Positions 14,937-22,915 of a DNA stretch of 28,574 nt are shown here, piece after piece (the first letter of the stretch is position 1; each line of letters begins with the position of its first letter). The position numbers and the translations under genes are program-made. The notes under the pieces were generated by a model. The model saw only the letters and a list, made by a program, of their open reading frames with translations. It had not been told where the DNA came from and did no database searches. The stretch spans positions 1-28,574 of the forward strand of contig JBILMQ010000010.1 of the NCBI GenBank assembly GCA_044375455.1, in the 5' to 3' direction. This stretch comes from JBEIHX01 sp044375455. GTDB lineage: Bacteria > Pseudomonadota > Alphaproteobacteria > Caulobacterales > Aquidulcibacteraceae.

Positions 14937-16440
14937 TCCTTCCGAGCCCTTTGCGCTGATCGCATCAGGCGTCGGCGGCCTTCGGCTGGCGGCGGTGGAT
15001 GCGCGTGCGGCAGCGGCGGGCCTCGCGCCAGGCCGCCTGCTCGCCGATGCACGCGCGGCCTGCCCGCACCTGCGCACGGCGCATGCCGATCCAGCCGCTG
15101 ACGCAACGGCGTTGGAGCGGCTGGCGCGCTGGTGCGCCCGCTGGACGCCCCACGCCGCGGCGAGCAGCCTGATGGACGGGGGGCCCGGCGAGGGTCACGG
15201 GATCTATCTCGATCTCACGGGAGCGGACCATCTCTTCGGCGGCGAAGAGGCGCTCGCGCGCGACATCATCCAGCGCCTTTTCGGCGTGGGCGTGAGCGCC
15301 CGCGTCGCCGTCGCACCCGCCAAGGCCGCCGCCCGCGCGCTGGCGTGCTTTGATCCGCGCGCAGCCTGCGGCCTTGTTCAACCGGCTGAGGGCCTGGCGG
15401 ACGCAGTCGCCGCACTGCCGGTCGAGGCGCTCGGCGCGGACAGCGCCACGACAGGCGATCTGCGCGCGCTGGGCCTGCAGCGGATCGCAGCCGTGCTGCG
15501 TCAGCCGCGCGCCGGCCTCGTGCGCCGCTTCGGGAAGCCGATCGCCGACCGGCTGGATGCCGTCCTGGGCCGCAGCCATGCGCCGATCCAGGCCGAACCT
15601 GCGCCGGCGCTCTATGCGGAACGACAGAACCTTGCAGAACCGATCCTCACGCTGGACGCAGTGTGTGCGCTGACGCAGGTGCTGGCGCGAAAGCTCGCCG
15701 TCAGGCTTGACGCCGCCGGTCTGGGCGCGCGCCAACTCGATCTGTCGCTGTACGGCGTGGACGGGGAGATGCGCGGCTTCTGCATCCGGCTCGCCGAAGC
15801 CAGCGCAGATGCGGCGCACTTCCAGCGGGTTTTGACCCACCGGCTCGAAGCGCTCGCCGAGCACCTAGATCCCGGCTTCGGGTTTGATGCCGCCGCATTG
15901 AGCGCACCGATCGCAGAGCCGACGCGCATGGTCGCCGTCAGGCTCGCTCTCGACGATACGACGCCCCACGAGGAAGCGGGTGATTTCAAAGGTCTCGGAG
16001 CGCTGGCGGATCGGCTCGCCGCCCGGCTCGGAGACCAGACTCTGTCCTGCGTTCAGGCACTGCACAGCCATCTGCCGGAACGCGCGCAGACCAGACGCAA
16101 CGCGACAGCGCGCACACGCGCAAAATGGCCGGCGGCGCTCGCGCGACGCCGGCCTTTGTTCCTGCTGGCCGCGCCAGAGCCAATCGATGCTCTGGCTGAA
16201 GTGCCAGACGGGCCTCCGCGCCAGTTTCGGTGGCGGCGCGCACTGCACCGCATCGTGCGCGCTGAGGGCCCGGAGCGGATCGCGCCGGAATGGTGGCGCA
16301 CAGAAGAGCACGCCGACGGCACGCGCGATTATTGGCGTGTGGAGGATGATTCGGGACGCCGATTCTGGGTGTTCCGCGCCGGACTCTACGCACGTGAGGC
16401 CCTGCGCCCGCAATGGTTCCTGCATGGCGTCGGACCATGA
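14851..16440 (+). CDS. imuB: ImuB, catalytically inactive Y-family polymerase of the SOS mutasome
   Basis: A 529-residue Y-family polymerase relative that acts as the hub of the mutasome, bridging DnaE2, ImuA and the sliding clamp. It begins R-R-I-A-F-V-W-L-P-R-W-P-T-D-R, where active DinB proteins have the catalytic D-x-D-x-F-Y; the S-x-D-E motif is likewise missing and only the Y-L-D-L-T-G-A-D-H-L-F-G-G segment near 119-131 remains. This loss is normal for ImuB. A candidate clamp-binding hexapeptide QLDLSL lies at 295-300. The C-terminal part has R-R-P-L-F-L-L-A-A-P-E-P-I and a final G-P-E-R-I-A-P-E-W-W-R ... R-D-Y-W-R-V-E-D block typical of ImuB. ATG 14851 matches the family N-terminus although it lies inside imuA. 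The stop overlaps the dnaE2 start by 4 bp. Confidence 0.93.
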   Translation: MRRIAFVWLPRWPTDRFRRDAARRGRKLDPSEPFALIASGVGGLRLAAVDARAAAAGLAPGRLLADARAACPHLRTAHADPAADATALERLARWCARWTPHAAASSLMDGGPGEGHGIYLDLTGADHLFGGEEALARDIIQRLFGVGVSARVAVAPAKAAARALACFDPRAACGLVQPAEGLADAVAALPVEALGADSATTGDLRALGLQRIAAVLRQPRAGLVRRFGKPIADRLDAVLGRSHAPIQAEPAPALYAERQNLAEPILTLDAVCALTQVLARKLAVRLDAAGLGARQLDLSLYGVDGEMRGFCIRLAEASADAAHFQRVLTHRLEALAEHLDPGFGFDAAALSAPIAEPTRMVAVRLALDDTTPHEEAGDFKGLGALADRLAARLGDQTLSCVQALHSHLPERAQTRRNATARTRAKWPAALARRRPLFLLAAPEPIDALAEVPDGPPRQFRWRRALHRIVRAEGPERIAPEWWRTEEHADGTRDYWRVEDDSGRRFWVFRAGLYAREALRPQWFLHGVGP

Positions 16441-19400
16441 GTTTCGTGGAACTCGCCTGCGTCTCGAATTTTTCCTTCCTGCGCGGCGCGTCGCACACGG
16501 ACGAGCTCGTCTGGCGCGCCAAGGCGCTTGAGTATGCGGGTCTGGGGATCGCAGACCGCAACACGCTCGCCGGCGTGGTGCGCGCCCACAAGGCGGCCAA
16601 GGAGGCGGGCCTTCGCTTTCTGCCAGGCGCGCGCCTGGTCACCTACGAGGAACTGGAAGCGGTCGTCTATCCACGCGATCGCGCAGCCTATGGGAGATTG
16701 TGCAGACTCCTCACCCTCGGCAATCGGCGTGCCCGCAAGAGTCAGTGTCTGATCCGCGTCGCCGATGTGCTGGAAGCCGCCCAGGACTGGCTCGTGATCG
16801 TGATGGCGCCGGATGAAGCTGCACACGAGTGGCGCAGCCTTGCCGGCCCATTTGCAACAGGCCTGCATCCCTCCAATTGCGTGCGCCTCGCCTTGTCGGC
16901 GCGGTTTGACGGCGCGGATGCCCGTCGCTTTGCTGAACTGGAACGCCTGGCCGCATCCTGGGGCGCGTTGAGTGTGGCGGTGGGCGACGTGCTCTACCAC
17001 ACGCCAGAACGCCGGGCGCTCGCCGATGTGCTGTCCTGCATTCGCGAGAAGACAACAATCGATCAGGCAGGGTGGCTTATCGCCCCGCATGGCGAACGGT
17101 TCATGCACAGTCCCGACCAGATCGCACATCTGTTTCGCGGACATGAAGCAGCTCTCGCACGGGCCCGCGCCGCCGTCGACTTTTGTACGTTTTCCCTCGA
17201 TCAGCTCGCCTATGAATATCCTGACGAAGTGTTCGGACCGACCGGAGAACCCCCGATCGAAACACTGCGCCGCCTGACCGAGGCCGGCGCCAGAGCGCGC
17301 TACCCGAGCGGAATTCCGGACAAAGTCAGAACTCAGATCGATCATGAATATCGCCTGATATCCGAACTCAAATACGAGCCCTACTTCCTGACCGTCCACG
17401 ATATCGTGCGCTTCGCCAGGTCCCAGGGAATCCTTTGCCAAGGACGAGGATCGGCCGCCAATTCGGCAGTTTGCTATTGCCTCGGCGTCACAGCCGTCGA
17501 TCCCGACCGGATCGACCTTCTGTTCGAGCGGTTCGTCAGTCCTGAACGCAAGGAGCCGCCAGATATCGATGTCGACTTCGAACACGAACGACGCGAAGAG
17601 GTGATCCAGTATATCTATGAGAAATACGGACGCCACCGCGCCGGGATCGCGGCCACGGTGATCTCCTACCGCGCCAAAAGCGCCATCCGTGACGTCGGCA
17701 AGGCGATGGGCCTGTCGCTGGACGTGACAGAGGCTCTGTCCGGCGTCGTGTGGGGCTGGTCGCAGGGCGGCATCACACCCGATCTCGTGCGCGAACACAC
17801 TGGGCTTGATCCTGACGAACCGCGCCTGCGGCGCACCCTCGAACTCGCCCGCGAGCTGATGGGCTTTCCGCGCCACCTCTCGCAGCATGTCGGCGGCTTC
17901 GTCATCACCCGAGGGCCGCTTGAAGACATCGCGCCGATCGGCAATGCGGCGATGGCCGATCGAACCTTCATCGAATGGGATAAGGATGATCTTGACACGC
18001 TTGGAATTTTGAAAATCGACATTCTGGCGCTCGGCATGCTCAGCGCCATCGCCAAAAGCCTTGCACTCCTTAACCAGGTCAAGGGCCTGGCGCTCGATCT
18101 CGCCGAAGTTCCGGCAGAGGATCCATCTGTCTACGATATGATCTGCGACGCTGACACGATGGGTGTGTTCCAAATCGAAAGCCGGGCGCAAATGTCAATG
18201 CTGCCGCGGCTGAAGCCGCGGAAATTCTACGATCTCGTGATTGAAGTCGCGATCGTGCGTCCAGGACCGATCCAGGGCGATATGGTCCATCCCTATCTGC
18301 GCCGCCGCCAGGGCCTCGAACCGGTGTCATTTCCCTCCAGGGCGCTTGAAGACGTGCTCGGCAAAACGCTGGGCGTGCCGCTGTTTCAAGAACAGGCGAT
18401 GAAAATTGCCATCGTGGCCGCGGGGTTCACGCCAAGTGAAGCCGATAAGCTGCGCCGGGCGATGGCGACGTTTCGCAAAACCGGCGTCATCCATCAGTTC
18501 GGAATGCGCATGATCGAAGGCATGCAGGCCAACGGCTACGACCGCGCCTTCGCAGAGCGATGCTTCAAGCAGATCGAAGGCTTCGGCGAATATGGCTTTC
18601 CCGAAAGCCACGCTGCGAGCTTCGCCCTGCTCGTCTATGTGTCTGCCTGGATCAAAAAACATCACCCAGACGTGTTTCTTGCTGCGCTGCTGAACAGCCA
18701 GCCGATGGGATTTTACGCGCCCGCACAATTGGTGCGCGACGCGCGCGCGCACGGCGTCACGGTTCGCCCACCCGATGTGAACGACGCCAGCGTCGATTGT
18801 ACGCTGGAACCCGCTGCATCCGGCGAAGCGCTTTCACCCGTGCGGCTTGGTTTGCGCATGATAAAGGGCCTCAGCCCCGCCGCAGCAGAGCGCATCAAAC
18901 AGGCGCGCGCGGCAGACGGCGCATTCCCCTCACTTGGCGACCTCGCCAGACGCGCGCACCTTGGCGATGGCGAACTGGAAACCCTTGCTCGCGCCGACGC
19001 CCTGCGCTCGCTCGGCCTTGACCGGCGCGATGGCCTGTGGGCGGCGCGCGGCGTGAAAGAAGCCGCACGCGCCCCCTTGGTCGCCGGCGCGCCGGAAGAC
19101 GCCGTCGAGGCCCCCGCCCAATTGCCGCTCATGGCGCCAAGCGAGCATGTGGTGCGTGATTATCAAACCCTGCGCCTGTCGCTGAAAGGCCATCCGGTCG
19201 CGTTCTTTCGCCCCGAACTCACCCAGCGCCGCGTCGTGGCGGCGAACGACCTCGCCGCCACGCCCAAGGTCCGGGGCGTCGAAGTCGCAGGTCTCGTACT
19301 GGTGCGTCAGCGCCCGGGATCGGCAAATGGCGTCATTTTCATGACGATTGAGGATGAAACCGGCAGCGCCAACCTGATCGTCTGGCCGACAATGTTCGAA

Positions 19401-19685
19401 CGCTGGCGCAAGATCGTGCTGAACGGCCAATTCATCATCGCGCGCGGCAAGCTGCAGCGTCAGGATGGCGTGATCCATCTTGTGGCGGAACATTTTGAGG
19501 ACTGGACAGGCCGGCTTGGCGAGCTTGCCGAGGGCAACGCCCCCTTCCAAAGCCCTCTCGCCCGCGCCGACGAAGTCAAACGTCCAGGCCACGAGCCGGC
19601 CCCCACGCCGCCAGCAGACGCACGCCGCAGTCAGACCGACCGCAGGGCAAGCAGACGCCTCCCCGCAGCGCGCGATTTCCGATGA
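16437..19685 (+). CDS. dnaE2: Error-prone DNA polymerase DnaE2 (ImuC)
   Basis: A 1082-residue C-family polymerase, the standard DnaE2 length, and the catalytic subunit of the SOS mutasome. The N-terminal PHP domain starts S-N-F-S-F-L-R-G-A-S-H. The usual L-H-x-H-S metal motif is replaced by E-L-A-C-V-S, as in other DnaE2 proteins. The palm has G-R-G-S-A-A-N-S-A-V-C-Y-C near 336-348 and the catalytic P-D-I-D-V-D-F with D376, D378 and D380. A QLPLM segment at 895-899 resembles a clamp-binding motif. An OB domain near 946-1000 reads E-V-A-G-L-V-L-V-R-Q-R-P-G-S. The last 35 residues are polar and probably disordered. ATG 16437 overlaps the imuB TGA by 4 bp; a longer in-frame start at 16413 lies inside imuB and is not preferred. 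Eight consecutive C residues follow the stop. Confidence 0.96.
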   Translation: MSFVELACVSNFSFLRGASHTDELVWRAKALEYAGLGIADRNTLAGVVRAHKAAKEAGLRFLPGARLVTYEELEAVVYPRDRAAYGRLCRLLTLGNRRARKSQCLIRVADVLEAAQDWLVIVMAPDEAAHEWRSLAGPFATGLHPSNCVRLALSARFDGADARRFAELERLAASWGALSVAVGDVLYHTPERRALADVLSCIREKTTIDQAGWLIAPHGERFMHSPDQIAHLFRGHEAALARARAAVDFCTFSLDQLAYEYPDEVFGPTGEPPIETLRRLTEAGARARYPSGIPDKVRTQIDHEYRLISELKYEPYFLTVHDIVRFARSQGILCQGRGSAANSAVCYCLGVTAVDPDRIDLLFERFVSPERKEPPDIDVDFEHERREEVIQYIYEKYGRHRAGIAATVISYRAKSAIRDVGKAMGLSLDVTEALSGVVWGWSQGGITPDLVREHTGLDPDEPRLRRTLELARELMGFPRHLSQHVGGFVITRGPLEDIAPIGNAAMADRTFIEWDKDDLDTLGILKIDILALGMLSAIAKSLALLNQVKGLALDLAEVPAEDPSVYDMICDADTMGVFQIESRAQMSMLPRLKPRKFYDLVIEVAIVRPGPIQGDMVHPYLRRRQGLEPVSFPSRALEDVLGKTLGVPLFQEQAMKIAIVAAGFTPSEADKLRRAMATFRKTGVIHQFGMRMIEGMQANGYDRAFAERCFKQIEGFGEYGFPESHAASFALLVYVSAWIKKHHPDVFLAALLNSQPMGFYAPAQLVRDARAHGVTVRPPDVNDASVDCTLEPAASGEALSPVRLGLRMIKGLSPAAAERIKQARAADGAFPSLGDLARRAHLGDGELETLARADALRSLGLDRRDGLWAARGVKEAARAPLVAGAPEDAVEAPAQLPLMAPSEHVVRDYQTLRLSLKGHPVAFFRPELTQRRVVAANDLAATPKVRGVEVAGLVLVRQRPGSANGVIFMTIEDETGSANLIVWPTMFERWRKIVLNGQFIIARGKLQRQDGVIHLVAEHFEDWTGRLGELAEGNAPFQSPLARADEVKRPGHEPAPTPPADARRSQTDRRASRRLPAARDFR

Positions 19686-19725
19686 GCCCCCCCCGGGCGC
19701 AGACGACCCCAGTGACGTGCCGACC

Positions 19726-20131
19726 GACAAGCCTCGAGCGCCAAAACCCGGTTTGATCGATCCCTCCTTGGCCTATGTGCGCAATCGCCTGCCCGCGGTT
19801 ACGCCGCCGTCGGCGCGGCGATTGGCGCACGACATCAAGGTGCTGGGCTATGTCGGCGCTGAAACGCCTGTAACGCAGGCGGTGTGCGCTGTGTGCCTGC
19901 CAAAGGCAACGACTTTCGACGTCCGGTTTGAAACGCCGCCAGGGCCCCAGACATGGGTCGATTTCGCGACGCCCACGCCGCACTGCGCGCCCGCCCGGTG
20001 TGACGCGCAGTGCGGCGCTCTTCCACCCGCCGCTTGGCGACGGCTGGTTGTTGCAGGCGCGCTTCACCTTTCAACAGAAGCTGCAGACCGTTCGGTGCAA
20101 GCATAGGGCGGCCTCGAGGTCACAGACTTAG
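19726..20131 (+). pseudogene. Decayed IS21-family transposase (IstA) fragment
   Basis: In the frame of 19726 the peptide contains G-L-I-D-P-S-L-A-Y-V-R-N-R-L, then L-G-Y-V-G-A-E-T-P-V-T, then F-D-V-R-F-E-T-P-P-G-P-Q-T-W-V-D-F-A (ending near 19973). This matches the IstA region that leads into the first catalytic Asp (R-F-E-T-P-P-G-x-Q-x-Q-V-D-F). About 70 bp further on, in another frame (from about 20042), W-L-L-Q-A-R-F-T-F-Q-Q-K-L-Q-T-V-R-C matches the following IstA segment (R-F-x-x-x-Q-D-L-Q-T-V-L-R-C). That frame stops at 20131. The N-terminal DNA-binding part, most of the catalytic core and the partner ATPase gene istB are not seen. It begins 40 bp after dnaE2. The identification is by recalled family motifs. 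Confidence 0.65.
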
Positions 20132-20862
20132 GAAGCCGCCTCCACAATCTCCCGGAAACCAGCTTGCTGCGGGCGCAAGAAATCTCGGCGTGCGTTTTCG
20201 ACGCGGTTTGCGACAGCGCTGAGACCCCCCACCCCGGGGCAACCAGTGAGCAGCCGGCAGACTATGCCGTTGCGCATCTCGTGATCATCGGTGCGCGACG
20301 CGATCGATCTTGAGCACATGACCGGCCCGCGCCGCGTTCACCACGCCTCGCCTGCATCTCCTGACACTCGCAGACCGCTTTCGCGAAACGCCTCACTGCG
20401 CGCACATCGTGTGCGCCAGCGCATATCCCGCTACAGACTTCGTCCGAAAGCTGTTTAACGGCCTCAAGGCCCAATGGCCTGCGCCGGCTTCAAGAACCCG
20501 GCCAACTGAGCCGCTGACAGCCGCCTTGTCGCCCCTCCCCGGACATACTCTCGCGCTGCGGACAAGGGCCAAGCCCCCCCGCGCCTTGCGGCGCGCAGGA
20601 CTTGACTTTTGAGTTTCGAGCCCGATCTTGCAACCGAGCGGCAGAGGGCCCTGGGAATCAGGCGCCATCTTGCCGTCCCGGTTCGAAATCGACGCGGTTC
20701 AGGGTTGGACGCGGGGATCGTCGGGTCCAGGACTTGGCTCACCCCTTGGCTCACCCCTTGGCCTACCATCGCCGCCGGTCCGCTCGCCAAAGCGCTCAGC
20801 AGCTTTTACCGTCCCGCTCCGACCCTCTGCGGCCAGTCTCTGGCCCTCAGACCTGGAACACA
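20132..20862 (+). other. Gene-free stretch between IstA remnant and helicase gene
   Basis: No convincing gene on either strand. Short frames at 20409-20612 (plus) and 20128-20319 (minus) have no recognisable motif. It contains a 12-bp tandem repeat at 20733 and must hold the helicase promoter near its right end. Part of it may be further worn IS DNA. Confidence 0.5.
20733..20768. repeat. 12-bp tandem repeat, three units
   Basis: CTTGGCTCACCC is repeated at 20733-20744 and 20745-20756, with a third diverged unit (CTTGGCCTACCA) to 20768. It lies about 95 bp before the helicase start. It could have arisen by replication slippage; an effect on expression is unknown. Confidence 0.85.
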
Positions 20863-22383
20863 ATGTCCTTCGCCTCGCTCGGGCTCAGCCCGGAACTCGC
20901 CAAAGCAGTTGCTGACGCCGGCTACACAACCCCCACCCCCATCCAGGCGGAAGCCATCCCGGTGGCCCTGCAGGGCCGCGACGTTCTCGGCATCGCTCAG
21001 ACCGGCACAGGCAAAACCGCCGGTTTCGTGCTCCCGATGATTGAAATCCTGGCCCGCGGCCAAGCCAAGGCGCGCATGCCGCGATCGCTGATCCTGGAGC
21101 CAACCCGAGAACTCGCAGCCCAGGTCGCTGAACAATTCGCCAAATACGGCAAATATCACAAGCTTTCCGTGGCTCTCCTGATCGGCGGCGTGTCATTCGG
21201 CGACCAGGACGCCCTCCTGACGCGCGGCGTCGACGTGCTGATCGCCACCCCGGGCCGCCTGCTCGACCATTTCGAGCGCGGCCGCCTGCTGCTGTCAGGC
21301 GTGCAGATGATGGTCGTCGACGAGGCCGACCGGATGCTCGACATGGGCTTCATTCCCGACATCGAACGGATCTTCAAACTGACGCCCTTCACCCGTCAGA
21401 CCCTCTTCTTCTCCGCCACCATGCCACCGGAAATCCAGCGCCTCACCGACCAGTTCCTGCACGCGCCCAAACGCATCGAAGTCGCCAAGCCGGCCACCAC
21501 CGCCGCCACCGTCACCCAGCGCGTCGTCCAATGCCCGTCGTCAGACGCCGGGGCCAAGCGGGCGGCGTTGCGCGCGGTAATCCGCGCCGCAACACTGAAA
21601 GCGACGTCCGAAGGCACACCCGATGGCATCCCGGTCAACCCCCTCAAGAACGCCATCGTCTTCTGCAACCGGAAGCGTGACGTCGACGTGGTGGCCAAGT
21701 CCCTGGCGAAGCACGGATTTGACGCCGCACCGATCCATGGCGACCTGCCTCAATCCGTGCGCACCGCAACCCTGGAGCGTTTCCGCAACGGAGCCTTGAA
21801 GATCCTGATCGCCAGCGATGTCGCCGCGCGCGGGCTCGACATCCCAGAGGTCAGCCATGTCTTCAATTACGATGTGCCGCATACCCCCGACGACTACGTT
21901 CACCGCATCGGGCGCACCGGGCGTGCGGGACGCACCGGCGAGACCTTCATGATCGTCTCCCCCGGCGACGCCAAGGCGCTCGCCGCGATCGTCCGGCTGA
22001 TCGGCCAGGACATTCCCACTGCGGCAGATGTCCCGGGCCTCGATGAGATCGGTGACGAACCCGCGTACGACCGCGCACGCCACGGTCGCCGAGATCGTGA
22101 TCGCCCGCGCGAACGCACCCGCAGCACCGGGCGCGAGCGCCACCGCGAGCACGCTCACGAGCGCGCAGCGCCGCGCGAGCCGTCAAGCCGCAACGAGGAG
22201 ACAGCAGCGCACCAAGGCGGGCAGGACGAGGCGAGTATGGAACGCCCCACGCGTCAGCGTCCGGCGCACACGCGCCAACCAACCGCCCGCCCCCAGCGCG
22301 GCGAGGAACCCGACTCCGTCGTCGGCCTCGGCGACCACGTCCCGGCGTTTCTCGCCAAGCCAACCGGGCTCAAAGCATCCTGA
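20863..22383 (+). CDS. DEAD-box ATP-dependent RNA helicase
   Basis: A 506-residue DEAD-box helicase that would unwind RNA duplexes in the cytoplasm, for example in ribosome assembly, cold growth or mRNA decay. The motifs are complete and in order: F-A-S-L-G-L and the Q motif P-T-P-I-Q at 24-28, motif I A-Q-T-G-T-G-K-T at 45-52, P-T-R-E-L-A at 80-85, T-P-G-R at 129-132, D-E-A-D at 153-156 and S-A-T at 184-186. A-R-G-L-D-I follows at 322-327 and H-R-I-G-R-T-G-R at 347-354. An insertion near 240-262 (G-T-P-D-G-I-P-V-N-P) precedes the second RecA domain. Residues after about 400 form an Arg/His/Glu-rich tail, likely disordered and RNA-binding. It resembles RhlE types. ATG 20863 gives the family N-terminus although the ribosome site is weak; the frame is open further upstream. 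Confidence 0.94.
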   Translation: MSFASLGLSPELAKAVADAGYTTPTPIQAEAIPVALQGRDVLGIAQTGTGKTAGFVLPMIEILARGQAKARMPRSLILEPTRELAAQVAEQFAKYGKYHKLSVALLIGGVSFGDQDALLTRGVDVLIATPGRLLDHFERGRLLLSGVQMMVVDEADRMLDMGFIPDIERIFKLTPFTRQTLFFSATMPPEIQRLTDQFLHAPKRIEVAKPATTAATVTQRVVQCPSSDAGAKRAALRAVIRAATLKATSEGTPDGIPVNPLKNAIVFCNRKRDVDVVAKSLAKHGFDAAPIHGDLPQSVRTATLERFRNGALKILIASDVAARGLDIPEVSHVFNYDVPHTPDDYVHRIGRTGRAGRTGETFMIVSPGDAKALAAIVRLIGQDIPTAADVPGLDEIGDEPAYDRARHGRRDRDRPRERTRSTGRERHREHAHERAAPREPSSRNEETAAHQGGQDEASMERPTRQRPAHTRQPTARPQRGEEPDSVVGLGDHVPAFLAKPTGLKAS

Positions 22384-22915
22384 TCCGCACCGCATCCGCA
22401 CGCAGCGAAGGTCAGCCAAACGTGCAGTGACAGTCAAGAAACCTTGCGCCACGGCGCGCGACCAGGCCCCTGCGACGGCCACCTCGCCTCGACCGGCGAC
22501 AAACCCGGATCCCGACCTGGATCCGCGCCCGGCGGGACACACGCCCGCACGCGGGCAGTTAGCGCTACATTTACCGAGACAGCTCTACGCTCACGCGAAC
22601 GTGGCTCAACACGCATGGCGGGCTGCGTTCTCTCCGTCTCGCCGGCCAACGCCCATGTCCCGGCCAATCAGGACCGCCCATGCCAGGACCACCCAGGGCA
22701 GGCTCCCCCATGGCGCGCGCCCTTCAAACCTGCGGACGCGCAAACATCCTGCGCGCCGCAGTTCGCCCCGCCCAAGCCGCCCCACAGTCCAACCAGGCCC
22801 ACATCAACGTCGGCCAGATCAACTTCGGCCAGATCAGCGTCGACCATTCTTGCTTGGTCTTCCAGCCAAACGCGGGGGCGCACGCCATCCAACGATGTGC
22901 GCGGCCCGCCCCGCC
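22384..22915 (+). other. Gene-free stretch before the membrane protein gene
   Basis: The frame of the downstream gene stays open through this region but encodes only Pro/Arg/Thr-rich sequence without motifs. A 79-codon plus-strand frame at 22680-22919 contains a few 5-residue repeats but is not convincing. A 15-bp repeat is listed separately. I see no terminator for the helicase and no clear promoter. Confidence 0.5.
22803..22847. repeat. 15-bp tandem repeat, three units
   Basis: ATCAACGTCGGCCAG, ATCAACTTCGGCCAG and ATCAGCGTCGACCAT follow each other at 22803-22847. In one forward frame they read as five-residue units (I-N-V-G-Q, I-N-F-G-Q, I-S-V-D-H), as in pentapeptide-like repeats. The surrounding frame does not look like a gene, so this may be a leftover of one. 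Confidence 0.75.

Noticed and set aside
16386..18191. A 601-codon open frame on the minus strand across dnaE2.
   Set aside because: It is antisense to a clear DnaE2 gene with intact catalytic motifs. Its peptide has no family motif, and such mirror frames are common in high-GC DNA.
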